A stretch of 64,000 bases of DNA from Bedellia somnulentella. Lineage: Eukaryota; Arthropoda; Insecta; Lepidoptera; Bedelliidae. The number at the start of each line of letters is the position of its first letter. Position 1 is the first letter of the stretch. The position numbers and the translations under genes are program-made. The notes under the pieces were generated by a model. The model saw nothing but the letters and a program-made list of their open reading frames with translations. It had not been told where the DNA came from and did no database searches. The stretch spans positions 15,252,001 through 15,316,000 of the forward strand of contig OY755171.1 in the NCBI GenBank assembly GCA_963576735.1, in the 5' to 3' direction. Shown here piece after piece: positions 11,313 to 22,470 of this stretch.

Positions 11313-11956
11313 ATATTCTAGTAAAATGTCTCTCTTACATGAATTTTCGTTCGTCCAGACATATTGACGCTATTCAACTCATAAAGCTTCGTGAATGCGT
11401 TCACATGCAGCTCAAGAGTAGATATAGGTCAATACCACAAGCAAATAACGCGTAGGTACTGTTTTTGCAAGTAGCCCGTTTCTTTTAGGAAAGAGGTAAA
11501 GGTTTTTTTCTTTTAAATATAAACAACTAAAACTAGAATGCGCCTAAAATACAGTCGTTACACTAATTTAACTATGTGTGAATGCGACAAAATGTGTGGC
11601 TTTCGCTTCATAAATTTCATTCCTCTTACCTCTCAGTACTATTTTCATTGAGCGCCAGTTTTGCGCCGTGTCCAATAGAAGTGAGTAATTTTAAATAGAA
11701 TCTTAAGAGTATTACTTGCGGGAGTAACCGTAGCATGAGCCATGTGATGAGATTTGGTATGGATAATCTGTCAGTTCTCACTTCTCATGTGACATACTGC
11801 CTCCGACAAGCCTCAAGCTACGAAGACAGCTTCTTGAATCCTGTACCTTTGCCCTTAGTAAAGTATCAATTTGGAGGCGTATTTCCATTTGGATGGCCTT
11901 GTACTAACACATTACAAATAGCGAATTTATGAATAATTTAACAACATTTATTTCAG

Positions 11957-12139
11957 GAAGCAACCTCTGATGTAGTCAAAGGTCTACAAACCCTCGAAGA
12001 TCTAGGCGTCAAGCTGACTCCAATGGAAGACCAAGTGCCGTGGGAAATGAAACCTTATCGGATGCATCTTTACTACATTGACAGAATCGGAGAGTTCCCA
12101 AGACCACCTAACCCGAAGGTTTACACACCCGCTTCGTAG
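11957..12139 (+). CDS. NDUFA9: NDUFA9, last coding exon
   Basis: The exon begins after 'tatttcag' and joins the previous exon in phase 0. It encodes L-E-D-L-G-V-K-L-T-P-M-E-D-Q-V-P-W-E-M-K-P-Y-R-M, close to the conserved ND-39 C-terminus (L-E-D-L-G-V...W-E-L-K-P-Y-R), and ends with TAG at 12137-12139. Its 61 codons complete the protein. A variant polyadenylation signal AATATAAA lies near 12207. The intron (11020-11956, 937 bp) is mostly non-coding and hosts one family A repeat. Confidence 0.88.
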   Translation, partial: EATSDVVKGLQTLEDLGVKLTPMEDQVPWEMKPYRMHLYYIDRIGEFPRPPNPKVYTPAS

Positions 12140-12679
12140 GCATAATACAATTTGTTTTTATTGATTCTAAATATTTGTTATGTAGAAATGTAAATTATAA
12201 ATGTAATATAAAAATCTGCTGTAGTTTCATTGTTAGAATTTGCATATACACCACATCATGACCAGCAGATATAAATACATTTAAAACTATCTAGAATCTA
12301 TATAATTTTAATCTTGTGTCATGGGTTGACGGATATTGAGTTTTAGAGTAAAAATTAAAACAGTCAGTTTCCCGGATTGGAAAAAAATCTTAACTGACAA
12401 ACCAGGTTGTTAGGGTGGTTCCCGGTAATCGAAGTAGAAACCTCCCGAATGTGAGCCGAGCACTACCACAAGTATTTATCATAATTAATTGTAACTGGTT
12501 TTATTATTTTATTTTATTTTCTTTGGAAGATTAACAGACCAATACAAACAATATAATACTAATTATGAATACACATTGCCATTTACAAATCTTCACCTAT
12601 AGAAAAATTACATAATACTTACAGAACTAAAAGATTTAGGTAGAAATTAAATAATAATAATGTTGAGGTTAGTGTAGGA
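12140..12679. other. NDUFA9 3' UTR and AT-rich intergenic sequence
   Basis: The probable 3' UTR runs to shortly after the AATATAAA near 12207. Nothing else was recognised before the LINE remnant. Confidence 0.4.
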
Positions 12680-13810
12680 ATTATTGGCCGAAATGTAAAT
12701 TAGTTAATAATTTTCTTACTCTTGTAGTGCTTGTATCAAAAATATCTGAATCTACTATTGATTCATTAAATTTAGTACATGCACGTAATAAAAATGAGTT
12801 ACGCCTAAAATTGGTATTAGCTTTTGGGACACTTAAGACGGGTCGTTTCCTTAAGGCCTTTTGGTTGGTGCGTAAGTAAATATTGCTAAGCAACTCGGGA
12901 CAATCCACTACTCCTCTAACAATATCAAACAAGTAACACATGTCACTTATATGGCCTGGCTTCAAGGGGCAAGAAATGATATCGAATGCATCTCTGATGG
13001 TAACCGGCTGTATATTGTCGCGTTTTGTAATCAACATATCGAAGGAACCTCCTTTGGATACCCTCGATACGCCGAATATAGATGTTATAGTTCGGGTTCC
13101 ACACTTGCGACGCGTATTCTAAATGGCTTCTAACAAACGAGCAGTAGATAATCTTAATAGCTTTGATATTATCAAAACCAGCGCAAGTTCTCATCAAGAA
13201 TCCCAGAGCTTTTGATGACTATGATACTATACTGTCCACGTGTTTATCAAACAACAGCTTAGAGTCAAATAGTACTCCCAGGTCCCTAATCACATCTACT
13301 TTCTGAATATTTTGTCCTTTTAAAATATAACTATTGTTCAAAACTCTTGATTTGCGTGAGTAACTTACATAGAAACATTTAGATACATTTAGACCTAGCT
13401 TATTCTCTTCGCAATATAGAGTAAATCGGTCCAGATCGTTTTGGAGTAGTTCCATGTCAAGATGGTCATTAATGGTTTTCAAAACTTTCATATCGTCTGT
13501 AAATAATAATATCTTAGAGTTGTGGAAACAGTAATTAATTTCATTGATAAATATTATAAATAGAAGAGGCCCTAATAAGGATCCTTGAGGTACTCCTGAT
13601 GGTATTATAGTCCAGTTAGATGAGAAACCTGAGAGAACTACTGCCTGACTACGATTTTCAATATATGAAGAGAACCATCTTAGCAAGTCACCATGAATGC
13701 CAGCAACGGATAGCTTGGCAAGGAGTAGGCTGTGGTCAATTCGATCAAAACACTTGCTGTAGTTGGTGTATATGACATCAACCTGACTACCTTCATCCAT
13801 ACCTTTCGAT
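12680..13810 (-). pseudogene. dead Jockey/CR1-group LINE, 5'-truncated
   Basis: Minus-strand frames encode the reverse-transcriptase core: 'Y-S-K-C-F-D-R-I-D-H', 'S-G-V-P-Q-G-S-L-L-G-P-L-L-F' and 'L-L-F-T-D-D-M-K' (TDD in place of the usual ADD). The thumb and C-terminal region follow in two further overlapping frames (13197-12943 and 13037-12681). At least two frameshifts break the ORF and the endonuclease is absent. The SGVPQGSLLGPLLF signature is typical of the Jockey/CR1 side of the non-LTR tree; the exact clade is not resolved. Confidence 0.8.
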
Positions 13811-13847
13811 ATAAGATCATGGGCGAGAATTAAATTGGATGAAAGTA

Positions 13848-13985
13848 TATAAACATATACTTTCGGTTATAAATCCCAAAAAAGGCCTAACCAGAGCTGC
13901 GAAATTTGAAATTCCTCAGCCACCTTTGGAAGTTAAGTGGGGAAAATATGGTAAAAATCTTGTAGAAAATATGGTAAAAAATATT
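13848..13985 (-). repeat. family A 3' half
   Basis: Inverted, 5'-truncated copy abutting the start of the LINE remnant. It carries the complement of 'CAAAAGTGGCTGAGGAATT' and the ATAAACATATACT tail. Confidence 0.6.
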
Positions 13986-13989
13986 GTTA

Positions 13990-14660
13990 GAGTCTATTTT
14001 TTCTTAATTCTACTTCCTAGTCATCAGAAAAAAGGCAGTATACAAAAATAATATAAATAGCTTGGTTAGTATTACGGATATCCCCCTATCCTTAATTGTA
14101 CATAACAAAGTGATATATTGGAAAAATCAAGTAAACGTTGCAATTTTTAATTATAATCTTAAACAGTAACAAGGCTTTCCTTCCTAACATCGTAAAAAAT
14201 ATGCTTTCAACTTTCTCCAAACCATTTGCAACACTAGTATACGCAATGCAAGATTGGGTAACTAAAATAACAGAAAATAATATTATATATCCCATTTATT
14301 TCAAAGAAATCACAGTAGATATGACATATACAAATACATCACGAATATACAAGTAAAAAATAAAATCCGATAGTAGCTGCCAAAAAGCCAATTATCTTCT
14401 GTCCATAAATGACCTACACCCAATACATCAATACATATGGTATTTTAAATCCTATTGTAATAAGCGTAGCTAATTAAACTAAATATATATTTAAAATATA
14501 GGAACCCTAGATTCCTTAACAATTTTGGAAACTTGAAACCAAATAAAGAAAACACATCACAATATATTTGATAGTTTATGTGGTTTATGATAAGAGGATA
14601 AAATCTCATCATCAGCGCAACATTTGAAAAGTTCTGGAACGGATAAATTTCAAATATAAT
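13990..14660. other. AT-rich, no gene seen
   Basis: Two overlapping opposite-strand open frames at 14092-14356 show no domain or codon pattern and are likely chance in AT-rich DNA. Confidence 0.4.
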
Positions 14661-14666
14661 ATCGTA

Positions 14667-14800
14667 GTCGCAGGAAAATCGTCAAACTCGCTAACTTATT
14701 AGTTTCCTAGAAAACTTGTAAGTTGGCGGAATCCGTCAAACAGCATGCGAATTTACATCTTACATTTTTGACAAGTTTCCAAGTTCAAAATTCTGTATTT
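14667..14800 (+). repeat. short copy of the foldback family also at 28335-28785
   Basis: GTCGCAGGAAAATCGTCAAA at 14667 and GTCAAACAGCATGCGAATTT at 14735 match, in inverse, the two sides of the large palindrome at 28.4-28.8 kb. Here only about 35 bp separate them and no hairpin is present. Confidence 0.6.
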
Positions 14801-14899
14801 TGGGAACCTTACAAGTTTCCTGAATCCCGCTAGGAAAGTTGTCAATGCTTCGCTGACGGCGCGAAGAGAGGGATGTTAGTCAATGCGGATTGACTGAAG

Positions 14900-15340
14900 T
14901 CGTCACGTGAAGTGACGCATTCACTCACGCGTCTTATCAAGACGCACGGCAGTGCGTCAAGCCAAGCCAAGGCGGCGAGCGCGCACTGTATGTGTATATT
15001 ACACGAACCATTTGGAGCGACTTTTTACACCATCATAACTCAAAATCTAATCAACATAAACCAACCAAATTTGGCTCATTTGTTGATATCAAGGATACAA
15101 ACTAGTAGCCCAATTTCCATAAATACATAACAAAGGGTTATTAAGATATAAACGTCCAAAAATCGCGATTTTTTTAGTGACTCACTGACATATAGATCAA
15201 AAAGCTAACCCTTCCAGATATCCCAAGAAGTTGAAATTCGGCATCCAGGTCGGTGATCAAATATTAACAAAGGAAAAAATCTGAAAACGGAGAATTTTTA
15301 AGATTTTTCAATATTTCCCTCACAAGAACATTTTGTATAG
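14900..15340. repeat. probable interspersed repeat, not classified
   Basis: A GC-rich segment (14930-15000) is followed by 'TTAGTGACTCACTGACATATAG...CCAAGAAGTTGAAATTCGGC', which I recall as repetitive in Lepidoptera. It is non-coding. Confidence 0.3.
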
Positions 15341-15784
15341 AAATCATAATAAATCCCATGATGAAATGTTGTTGACGCTAATATAAAACTCCGTTCTGAA
15401 TAGGTTTAGGTATGCTATGCATACTAACTTGATCATTCATTAAACTTCGACGCTAAAGTTATTTGCAATTACAAAACTCAAACTATGAGTATAGGTACTA
15501 ACTGTACTAGCACAGCCAGGGCCGTCTTAAACTAGACCGGGGCCCTTGGGCACACAAGAATTTGAGGCCCTTATAGAAAGCAAAAAAAGCGAATTAAAAT
15601 ATCATTTTTTACTAATAAATATGAGCATGATGGTTTACTCGTATTATAGGTAATCAAATGATGGAATGCTACTATTTTTTTTTGGTGACGATTACGACAA
15701 CGGTTATTTTCGGGATTTCTATTGAGCAATTTCTTCTATTATATCCCTAAAGACAGTTTTTTGAAGGATGTCACTTTTTAAGCG

Positions 15785-16235
15785 CCTAGTACACAATGGC
15801 CAGTGATGGACCACGCTCCGCAATGCACAATTGTAGGCCACGATCACTTGGTGTTCACACAATGGCCCATTGCTCATTACTGCCTAGCAATCCACTTGTG
15901 ATGGACGTCGAACTAATTATGGCTGCAGCTATTTATTTATTATTATGTATGTAATTTATTTTATTTATGGCGCTATTTATGTTATTTTTACGTCATACAG
16001 TGATTATAAATACATTTTGCAATAAAATATCCCAAAAAACTATAAGTATCTATGAACGGCCGGTGACGAACTAAACAATAGCCCACTGTGGAAACACCAC
16101 CGGCCACGCTACGCCACGATTCCTTTAAAGTGTGCCCGAAAAACCGACAAATTCACCATTGCGCGCCACGATCGGCAATTGTCCGCCATCATGCACCATT
16201 GCCCCCTGTACACAGTGGGCCATCACCATGGTATA
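15785..16235. repeat. possible nested MITE with ACAATGGCC/GGGCCAT motifs
   Basis: 'AGTACACAATGGCCAGTGATGG' on the left and the inverse of 'GTACACAGTGGGCCATCACCATGG' on the right are similar. Several CAATGG/CCACGATC words lie between. The ends are imperfect and no TSD was fixed. Confidence 0.35.
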
Positions 16236-16470
16236 CTTTAGAAAGAAAGAAAAATAATTTATTTGGCAATAAAATAATAATAGGTATAATCGTTGGGTGA
16301 ATGATTGAACAAAGGTTGCCGAATCGGTTCTGGCTCAGCATATGTGCCTCAGCTGCGTATCTCGTAGGACACGTCAGCTGAAGCACGCTGGTTTTCAGCC
16401 AGCACCAGTATTTAATGCACATAATTGACAAATTACTTAGTCTTTTTTGTAACATTGTTGTTACAGTTCA

Positions 16471-16786
16471 TTTTTAGGGTTCCGTATCCAAAGGTAAAAT
16501 GGTACCCTATTAATAAGACTCCGCCTGTCTGTCTGTCTCCAGGCTGTATCTCATAAACCGTGATAGTTAGAAAGCTGAAGCTAGAAAGCTTACGTTACCG
16601 CTATAACAAGAGTACTATAAAGCTAAAAAAACAGAATATTAAGGGGGGTCTCCATACAATAAACGTGTTGTTTTCGTAGTTTTTGCTAAATACTAAAAAC
16701 GGTAAGAAGTAGACGCTTTAAGTTTTCATAGAATATTTACTTCTATATCACCTTTCAAATAAAATAATTAAATAACAATATAGTAG
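16471..16786 (+). repeat. lepidopteran 'GGGTTCCGT' repeat, 5' part (interrupted)
   Basis: The 'TTTTTAGGGTTCCGTATCC...GGTACCCTATTAATAAGACTCCG...CTGTCTGTCTC' sequence is a repeat I know from many lepidopteran loci. Its expected end (GTAACCCTTCATGCGTGCACTTGGCCGG) is found at about 23690-23725, after the inserted LINE. Confidence 0.65.
16771..16786. repeat. target-site duplication, left copy
   Basis: AATAACAATATAGTAG occurs here and at 23619-23634, flanking the LINE plus Dong-like insertion. Similarity continues with a G-run and CTCCC on both sides but with an indel, so the exact length is uncertain. Confidence 0.65.
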
Positions 16787-17020
16787 GGCGGGGGGGCTCC
16801 CAGATCTTTTGAAAATTTTCTTTTTTAAGACCTTTTGTCATCCAAGGCTGGGAACCTCCCTAGCTTTGGTTAGTTAAACTAGTTTTAAGTACCCAAAGTT
16901 GGCGAATGGTCCTGGAGGTATCGGTTTTAGAACCTCCAGGACAAGGCTATAGTCATCGTTCACGTCGTTGCTGCCCGTTACGCGTCTGCATTACTTCAAT
17001 GCAGACGTTAACCAAAACTT

Positions 17021-18763
17021 ATGCCGAAAACCCCCCAATCCCAACTTAAAATGGCGCAACCAAAAAAAGATTTTTTACCCCAGGAGGGTACGTGTCCCAA
17101 CCGGGACCGGGAATCCCTCCCTGAACCCTGTTTGCAGGTTTCAGGCCGCCCCTCGTATTCTGGGGGGGGCAAAGTTTCGCCTGATGAGAAAGAGGAGAGG
17201 AAGACTGAAGAGATGCAGACGTCTTCCGAAGTGCCCCCGGCGCGCAAGCCGGAGCGCTTCTACGGCACGTGGGAAACCGTGCCCGTGAGGCAGGCTAGAA
17301 AGCCTCACGCCAGAAAATCATTGCCCGAACCACGCAACCACCACGGGGGCGAGGGACGTGGCAATGAAAACCCTATAGGCGGCCCCGACCAGGGGAGGAC
17401 CCGCCATAGAAAACAGAAGAGCGGTGCCTATCGCCGCGCCGCCAAAGCCCGAAGAGCTGCCGAGCACCCAGTGGATGTCGCGCGGCCGTTCCAGAGCCAG
17501 GTAGGTTGCGGCGGGGGAGATGGCCCTCAACCCCAAGCCTTGCGAGGGGGTGCGAGCCAGGTCCCCTGCGAGCAGGCTTCAGGTGCGGGGCTGGCGAAGC
17601 CTAGTGCGCCGTTCTCTCGCCCCCGATCACCCCGGAGCGCGGGCTCACCCCCGCGTGCCGGGGGGTCGGGTGTGGGACACGGCGTAAAAAACCCCGTACA
17701 TGAACGTGACGGCAACCGTTACCGGCGTGACACACCACGCGGAAACCGTGGTAAGCGCGTCAGTCAGTCCGGTCGCCCCGCTGATGAATCTGGACCCTCC
17801 AAGGTCCCAGAGGCATCCAAACGAGGAAAACCTGATGACAGTAGGTCTCCTGCCCAGATGGTCGAGCCCAAACGGGCAAAAACTATCCAGGGACAGAGAA
17901 CCTACGCGCAAGCCACGGTAGACCGCTCCAAACTCTCGGTGGCGCTCATCACCACGTCCCTGAGGGACTTGACCACTTCGGAGGCCGAGTACCTTGGGGA
18001 AAGTATCGAAGAACAGGTCTTCGCGGCTATGGACTCCGATGATGTGGAGATAGCGCCAGCCTTTCGGGGTTGCCCAAAACTGTCCGAGGGTACGCTGAAG
18101 ATCCAGTGTGAGGACGACTTCGCCCTTACCTGGCTACAGAAATTTGCATCCGCCGCGACGCTACCCTCGGGCGACAAGATTCAGATGGTCAACCAGGCTG
18201 ATATCCCCACCCGCACACGAATTGCCCTCTTCTTCCCTAGATATATGGGGTCACTGAAAAAGCTCCAGATTTTGCTTTGCAAACAAAATGGACGCTGGTA
18301 TGACATACCACAGTGGCACCCATACAAAGCGACGACTGTCGAGGGAGAGAATAGGGGCACTTTCCTTACTTTGGGCCTGTCATCGACGGAGGTGGAGAAG
18401 CTGCTTCTTCGCGACCGCCGAATCGCTTTTGGATTCGGGTCGGTGTTCGCTAAGTTTATAGTAGGGAGGGGTAAACTTAGTGACACGCCGCCCGATCCGA
18501 AGGCGCCGATTGAGACCCCAGCTGACCAACCTGCCCCCACGCCCCCAAGGCCGGATGAGCCGAAACCCTCCACCAGCAGGCCTGTGGAGGAACCAGAAGC
18601 TCTCCAAGAGGCCGTGGACCAGCTCGGTCGGCTGGCATGCAATGACCTCGTCCCGGATCCCTGGGAAGAGGCCATGATGACTTCATCGCCCAGGACACAC
18701 TCCGAGTTGGACCTGGATGAGGAGCTGGAAGCGGAGATCCTTAAAGATGCTCCCCCCTCCTAA
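17021..18763 (+). CDS. LINE ORF1 protein (DUF4780-like, nucleic-acid binding)
   Basis: 580 residues. The first ~300 are low-complexity, rich in Pro, Gly, Arg and Lys (basic, disordered, likely RNA-binding). Residues ~305-480 form a compact domain with S-V-A-L-I, L-T-T-S-E-A-E and R-T-R-I-A-L-F-F-P, resembling DUF4780, a domain known from insect retrotransposon ORF1s. The tail (~485-580) is Pro/Glu-rich. No CCHC knuckles were seen, unlike many ORF1 proteins. GC content is far above the surroundings. The ORF ends with TAA at 18761-18763 and overlaps ORF2 by 17 nt, suggesting coupled or reinitiated translation of ORF2. It probably coats the element RNA in a ribonucleoprotein. Confidence 0.75.
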   Translation: MPKTPQSQLKMAQPKKDFLPQEGTCPNRDRESLPEPCLQVSGRPSYSGGGKVSPDEKEERKTEEMQTSSEVPPARKPERFYGTWETVPVRQARKPHARKSLPEPRNHHGGEGRGNENPIGGPDQGRTRHRKQKSGAYRRAAKARRAAEHPVDVARPFQSQVGCGGGDGPQPQALRGGASQVPCEQASGAGLAKPSAPFSRPRSPRSAGSPPRAGGSGVGHGVKNPVHERDGNRYRRDTPRGNRGKRVSQSGRPADESGPSKVPEASKRGKPDDSRSPAQMVEPKRAKTIQGQRTYAQATVDRSKLSVALITTSLRDLTTSEAEYLGESIEEQVFAAMDSDDVEIAPAFRGCPKLSEGTLKIQCEDDFALTWLQKFASAATLPSGDKIQMVNQADIPTRTRIALFFPRYMGSLKKLQILLCKQNGRWYDIPQWHPYKATTVEGENRGTFLTLGLSSTEVEKLLLRDRRIAFGFGSVFAKFIVGRGKLSDTPPDPKAPIETPADQPAPTPPRPDEPKPSTSRPVEEPEALQEAVDQLGRLACNDLVPDPWEEAMMTSSPRTHSELDLDEELEAEILKDAPPS

Positions 18764-21700
18764 AACCATCTCAATCCTCCAGACCAATATCCAGCACAGC
18801 CAAGCGGCGACGGCTACCCTACGCACAGTGCTGGATAAAAACATCAACAGTATTGCTCTGATTCAGGAGCCGTGGATCAGGGCAAACCGTATATGTGGTC
18901 TCAGTAACATCGGAGGTAAGTTAATCTGCGACACCACATGCACAAACCCAAGGGCATGCATTTATATTCCTAAATATATTCAAAGCATGCCACTCACCCA
19001 ATATTGTTCCAGAGACCTGATAGCTATCAAGATCACAACAGCTAGCAGGGTGATCCCAGACGTGGTCCTAGCGTCCTGCTACATGCCCGGTGACGCCGAC
19101 TGCCCACCTAAAGAAATGGTCGACCTGGTGCAGTACTGTGAGCAGTCCGGTACTGAGCTCATCATCGGAGCCGATGCAAATGCGCATCATCCGCTGTGGG
19201 GCTGCCACGCGGCCAATCAAAGAGGACAGGTATTATCAACCTATTTATTCTCTACTAACCTTAGCATAGCAAATATAGGATCGGAGCCCACATGGGTTAC
19301 ATCCAGGGGCCAAACTATCATTGACATTACACTAGTTAGCACCGGGGCGTCCCACTTAGTCTCAAATTGGCACGTGTCAAAAGAACTAAGCTGCGCTGAT
19401 CATCGGCGGATCTGTTTCAACATTACCAGTGACTACACACTACCCCCTCCTAAACGTAACCCTCGAGTTACGAATGTACTCTCATATAGATCGTCTCTAA
19501 AAAGTAAGCTAAATACACTCACCAACGAGAATATAGATGGCCCTACACAAATTGAAAATGACCTTAAAGTAGTAACCGCAGCTATAATCGAGTCTTATGA
19601 AGCCTCCTGCCCACTTAAACAACCAACAATCCCAGGGAAAGAAACCAGTAGGTGGTGGACCCTGGAGTTGGAAAAAATGCGCGGTGAACTACGCAAACTT
19701 TTCAATAAAGCTAAAAACTCCAGGCTACCTACAGACTGGGAAAACTATAAAAACATGTTAGCCACCTACAAAAAACGAATCCGATCTAGCAAAAGGCAAG
19801 CTTGGCGAAAGTTTTGCGGATCAATAGAATCGAACAATAAAGCGGCTAGGGTTCGAAAAATTCTGTCTACCGATAACAACCTCACCGTAGGGCCGCTCAA
19901 AACACCTGATAATACATACACCACGACAGATACAGAAACACATAAATTGCTCCTAGACTGCCACTTCCCAGACTGTCATCATACTGATGATATTGACTGG
20001 AATGAGGGGCATATTACGCCTCCTACCGAAGCGGACAGGCTCTTCTCACGAGACCTTGTCACTAATGACCAAATTGAATGGGCGGTTAAGTCTTTCAACC
20101 CCTTCAAATCACCAGGCCTAGATGGAATCTTCCCTGCTTTGCTCCAGTGGGCAAGAGACATCCTATCCCCCTGGCTGGTCAAAATATATCAATCATGCAT
20201 CGCTTACAGATATGTACCGATACCATGGCGCGAAGTCAAAGTAACTTTCATACCCAAACCCGGTAAGTCGGACTATACCGACCCGAAGTCCTTTAGACCC
20301 ATCAGCCTCACATCCTTTCTCTTAAAAACTCTGGAAAGACTCTGTGACAGACATATAAGAGAAAAATCACTTGCGAAAAAACCCCTCCATATAAACCAAC
20401 ACGCTTTCACTAAAGATAAATCAACTGAGACTGCACTACACAACGTTATATCTAAAATTGAATGTGCACTCAGCACCAAGCTATCCACACTAGGCACCTT
20501 CATAGATATTGAAGGTGCTTTCGATAAAACTAACATACCCTGTATCGAGAAAACTCTGAAAGACTTCCGTGTTAACTCCACACTCAGGGGTTGGGTTGTT
20601 AACATGTTGAGACTCAGAGCGGTCCAAGTAACCCTAAAAGACACCACCAGAGCCATTGTGACAAGAGGATGCCCCCAAGGGGGGGTCCTCTCCCCACTCC
20701 TATGGAACATGGTGGTCGACTCTCTACTTAGGAGGCTTAATGCCCGAGGCTACTTTACTGTAGGCTACGCGGACGATCTCACTATCCTACTAAATGGAAA
20801 TCATGTAAACACGCTCTGCAATCAAATGGGTCAAGCATTAAGAGTAGTGGAGACATGGTGTAACGAATACGACCTGAAAGTAAACCCTAAAAAGACTGAA
20901 CTAATTCTTTTCACTCACAAAAGGAAACTCCCCCCTTTTGAACTTCCAAAACTCTTTGGAACCCAACTCACTCTTTCCAAGACTGTTAAATATCTAGGAA
21001 TTACCCTAGATGACAAACTGAGCTGGAAACCACATTTAGATAACACTTTAAAAAAAGCCAGCGCTATGCTATGGCAGTGCAAGCGGATACTAGGTAAAAA
21101 CTGGGGATTAAAACCTAAGATCGTACACTGGCTTTATACCACCATTATTAGACCTGTGATAACCTACGGCTCACTGGTCTGGTGGTCGAGAACTAGATTA
21201 ACAACAGCCCAAAACGACCTAGAAAAAATGCAACGGCTTGCCTGTATGGCCATCACGGGCTGTATGAGAACCGCACCCACGGCAGCTCTTCAGGTGCTAC
21301 TGAATCTGCCGCCCTTACACTTACACATACAGCAAGAGGCAGCGATGTCCTCACTTAGGCTGAAAAAGGCAGGACACCTCAAAAATGACTCCAGAATCCT
21401 ACACACTAATATTTATACAGCGGCCATCCAATACCAGCCCTTACTTACTGCACCATGTGATAGGATAACAAAAACCATTATAACCAAGCACAATTACACT
21501 GTTGTACTCGAAGAGGAACAACATGACTACTCCGATATTAAAGAGGTGCGTGTGTATACAGATGGCTCCAAGACCAACCAAGGGACTGGAGCGGGCGTAT
21601 ACTCACAAGACCTCAATATCAAAATCTCCAAAAGCCTAGGCCACCACAATACGGTATTCCAAGCGGAGTGTCTTGGAATAATTGAGGCGGCAATGGCAAT

Positions 21701-22373
21701 CAAAGCCCGTGCGCTGTCCGATATGCATGTCAAAATCATCTCGGACAGTGCATCTGTGCTACAGGCTCTGGATCGTTGTGTGTTCACTTCAGGACTAGTC
21801 CTGGAGTGCCACGGTGCTCTGGAGGAGGTAGCCGGGAAAAACATTATAACCCTTCAATGGATTAAAGGTCATAGCGGCTCATTGGGAAACGACGCGGCTG
21901 ACGAACTGGCTAGGGCGGGGTCGGCCAGGAACCTGCAGGGTCCCGAACCGATTATCCCCCTGCCTTTTGGTCAGCTGCGTGCGTGGCTAAGAGAACGCAC
22001 ACACTCTCTCTCCAAGTCACACTGGCAGGAAGAGCCTGGCTGCAGACAGTCAAAGGAAACTATGCCAACCCTTGACATAAAGCTGACCGGGCGCGCACTA
22101 CGACTTAGTAGGAAGAACCTGCGGACAGTGGCGGGAATACTCACAGGACATACCACATTAAACAAACACTTACACACTATAGGCATCACCGACAGCCCTC
22201 TATGCCGTGCGTGCATGAAGGCTGATGAGACGGTCGCTCACGTGCTCCAGGAATGCACTGGAGTGGCCGATATCCGAAAAAACACTATAGGAACAATAAA
22301 GTCGCTCCCAGGGGCGGTAGCTGACCTGGATAAGCTACTTGCCTTCTGGACGGAATTAGGCTGGGAGAGCTAG
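18747..22373 (+). CDS. LINE ORF2: endonuclease, reverse transcriptase, RNase H
   Basis: About 1208 residues from the ATG at 18747, chosen because M-L-P-P-P leads into the endonuclease; an in-frame ATG lies at 18717. Order: apurinic-type endonuclease (I-Q-E-P-W with the catalytic Glu; G-A-D-A-N-A-H-H-P-L-W-G; C-A-D-H-R near 230, where most relatives have S-D-H), reverse transcriptase (F-N-P-F-K-S-P-G-L-D-G; G-C-P-Q-G-G-V-L-S-P; Y-A-D-D-L near 690), RNase H (Y-T-D-G-S near 950; Q-A-E-C-L; S-D-S; G-N-D-A-A-D-E-L), then a C-terminal C-x2-C-x8-H-x4-C finger. All key catalytic motifs are present and the frame is open throughout. It nicks target DNA and copies the element RNA by target-primed reverse transcription. 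Confidence 0.9.
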   Translation: MLPPPKTISILQTNIQHSQAATATLRTVLDKNINSIALIQEPWIRANRICGLSNIGGKLICDTTCTNPRACIYIPKYIQSMPLTQYCSRDLIAIKITTASRVIPDVVLASCYMPGDADCPPKEMVDLVQYCEQSGTELIIGADANAHHPLWGCHAANQRGQVLSTYLFSTNLSIANIGSEPTWVTSRGQTIIDITLVSTGASHLVSNWHVSKELSCADHRRICFNITSDYTLPPPKRNPRVTNVLSYRSSLKSKLNTLTNENIDGPTQIENDLKVVTAAIIESYEASCPLKQPTIPGKETSRWWTLELEKMRGELRKLFNKAKNSRLPTDWENYKNMLATYKKRIRSSKRQAWRKFCGSIESNNKAARVRKILSTDNNLTVGPLKTPDNTYTTTDTETHKLLLDCHFPDCHHTDDIDWNEGHITPPTEADRLFSRDLVTNDQIEWAVKSFNPFKSPGLDGIFPALLQWARDILSPWLVKIYQSCIAYRYVPIPWREVKVTFIPKPGKSDYTDPKSFRPISLTSFLLKTLERLCDRHIREKSLAKKPLHINQHAFTKDKSTETALHNVISKIECALSTKLSTLGTFIDIEGAFDKTNIPCIEKTLKDFRVNSTLRGWVVNMLRLRAVQVTLKDTTRAIVTRGCPQGGVLSPLLWNMVVDSLLRRLNARGYFTVGYADDLTILLNGNHVNTLCNQMGQALRVVETWCNEYDLKVNPKKTELILFTHKRKLPPFELPKLFGTQLTLSKTVKYLGITLDDKLSWKPHLDNTLKKASAMLWQCKRILGKNWGLKPKIVHWLYTTIIRPVITYGSLVWWSRTRLTTAQNDLEKMQRLACMAITGCMRTAPTAALQVLLNLPPLHLHIQQEAAMSSLRLKKAGHLKNDSRILHTNIYTAAIQYQPLLTAPCDRITKTIITKHNYTVVLEEEQHDYSDIKEVRVYTDGSKTNQGTGAGVYSQDLNIKISKSLGHHNTVFQAECLGIIEAAMAIKARALSDMHVKIISDSASVLQALDRCVFTSGLVLECHGALEEVAGKNIITLQWIKGHSGSLGNDAADELARAGSARNLQGPEPIIPLPFGQLRAWLRERTHSLSKSHWQEEPGCRQSKETMPTLDIKLTGRALRLSRKNLRTVAGILTGHTTLNKHLHTIGITDSPLCRACMKADETVAHVLQECTGVADIRKNTIGTIKSLPGAVADLDKLLAFWTELGWES

Positions 22374-22448
22374 TTGACCACTTGGTCCACGTACAATGGT
22401 CCGCCATGTCGGGCTCAGTGCGGAAACCCGTGGCGTTTACCGCCCGTC

Positions 22449-22470
22449 TAATAATAATAATAATAATAAT
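22449..22470 (+). repeat. TAA microsatellite at LINE 3' end / Dong-like insertion site
   Basis: About seven AAT/TAA units directly between the LINE 3' UTR and the Dong-like fragment. A second TAA-rich stretch (about 23604-23622) lies on the far side of that fragment. Confidence 0.8.

Larger units (their letters stand above)
16787..22470 (+). mobile_element. apparently full-length I/LOA-group non-LTR retrotransposon
   Basis: 5' UTR about 16787-17020, ORF1 17021-18763, ORF2 18747-22373, short 3' UTR, then a TAA-type tract (about 22449-22470). Both ORFs are uninterrupted, so the copy is recent and may be capable of movement. The I-group assignment rests on the apurinic endonuclease, reverse transcriptase and RNase H in one ORF, and on the TAA-repeat tail known for I elements. 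An ORF1 resembling DUF4780 points to a LOA-like lineage. Confidence 0.82.

Noticed and set aside
18181..18698. Minus-strand ORFs of 73-164 codons
   Set aside because: Shadows of ORF1 in GC-rich coding DNA.
22382..22470. N-terminal part of the Dong-like ORF
   Set aside because: It is LINE 3' UTR and TAA tract read through in frame by chance (it encodes a run of Ile).
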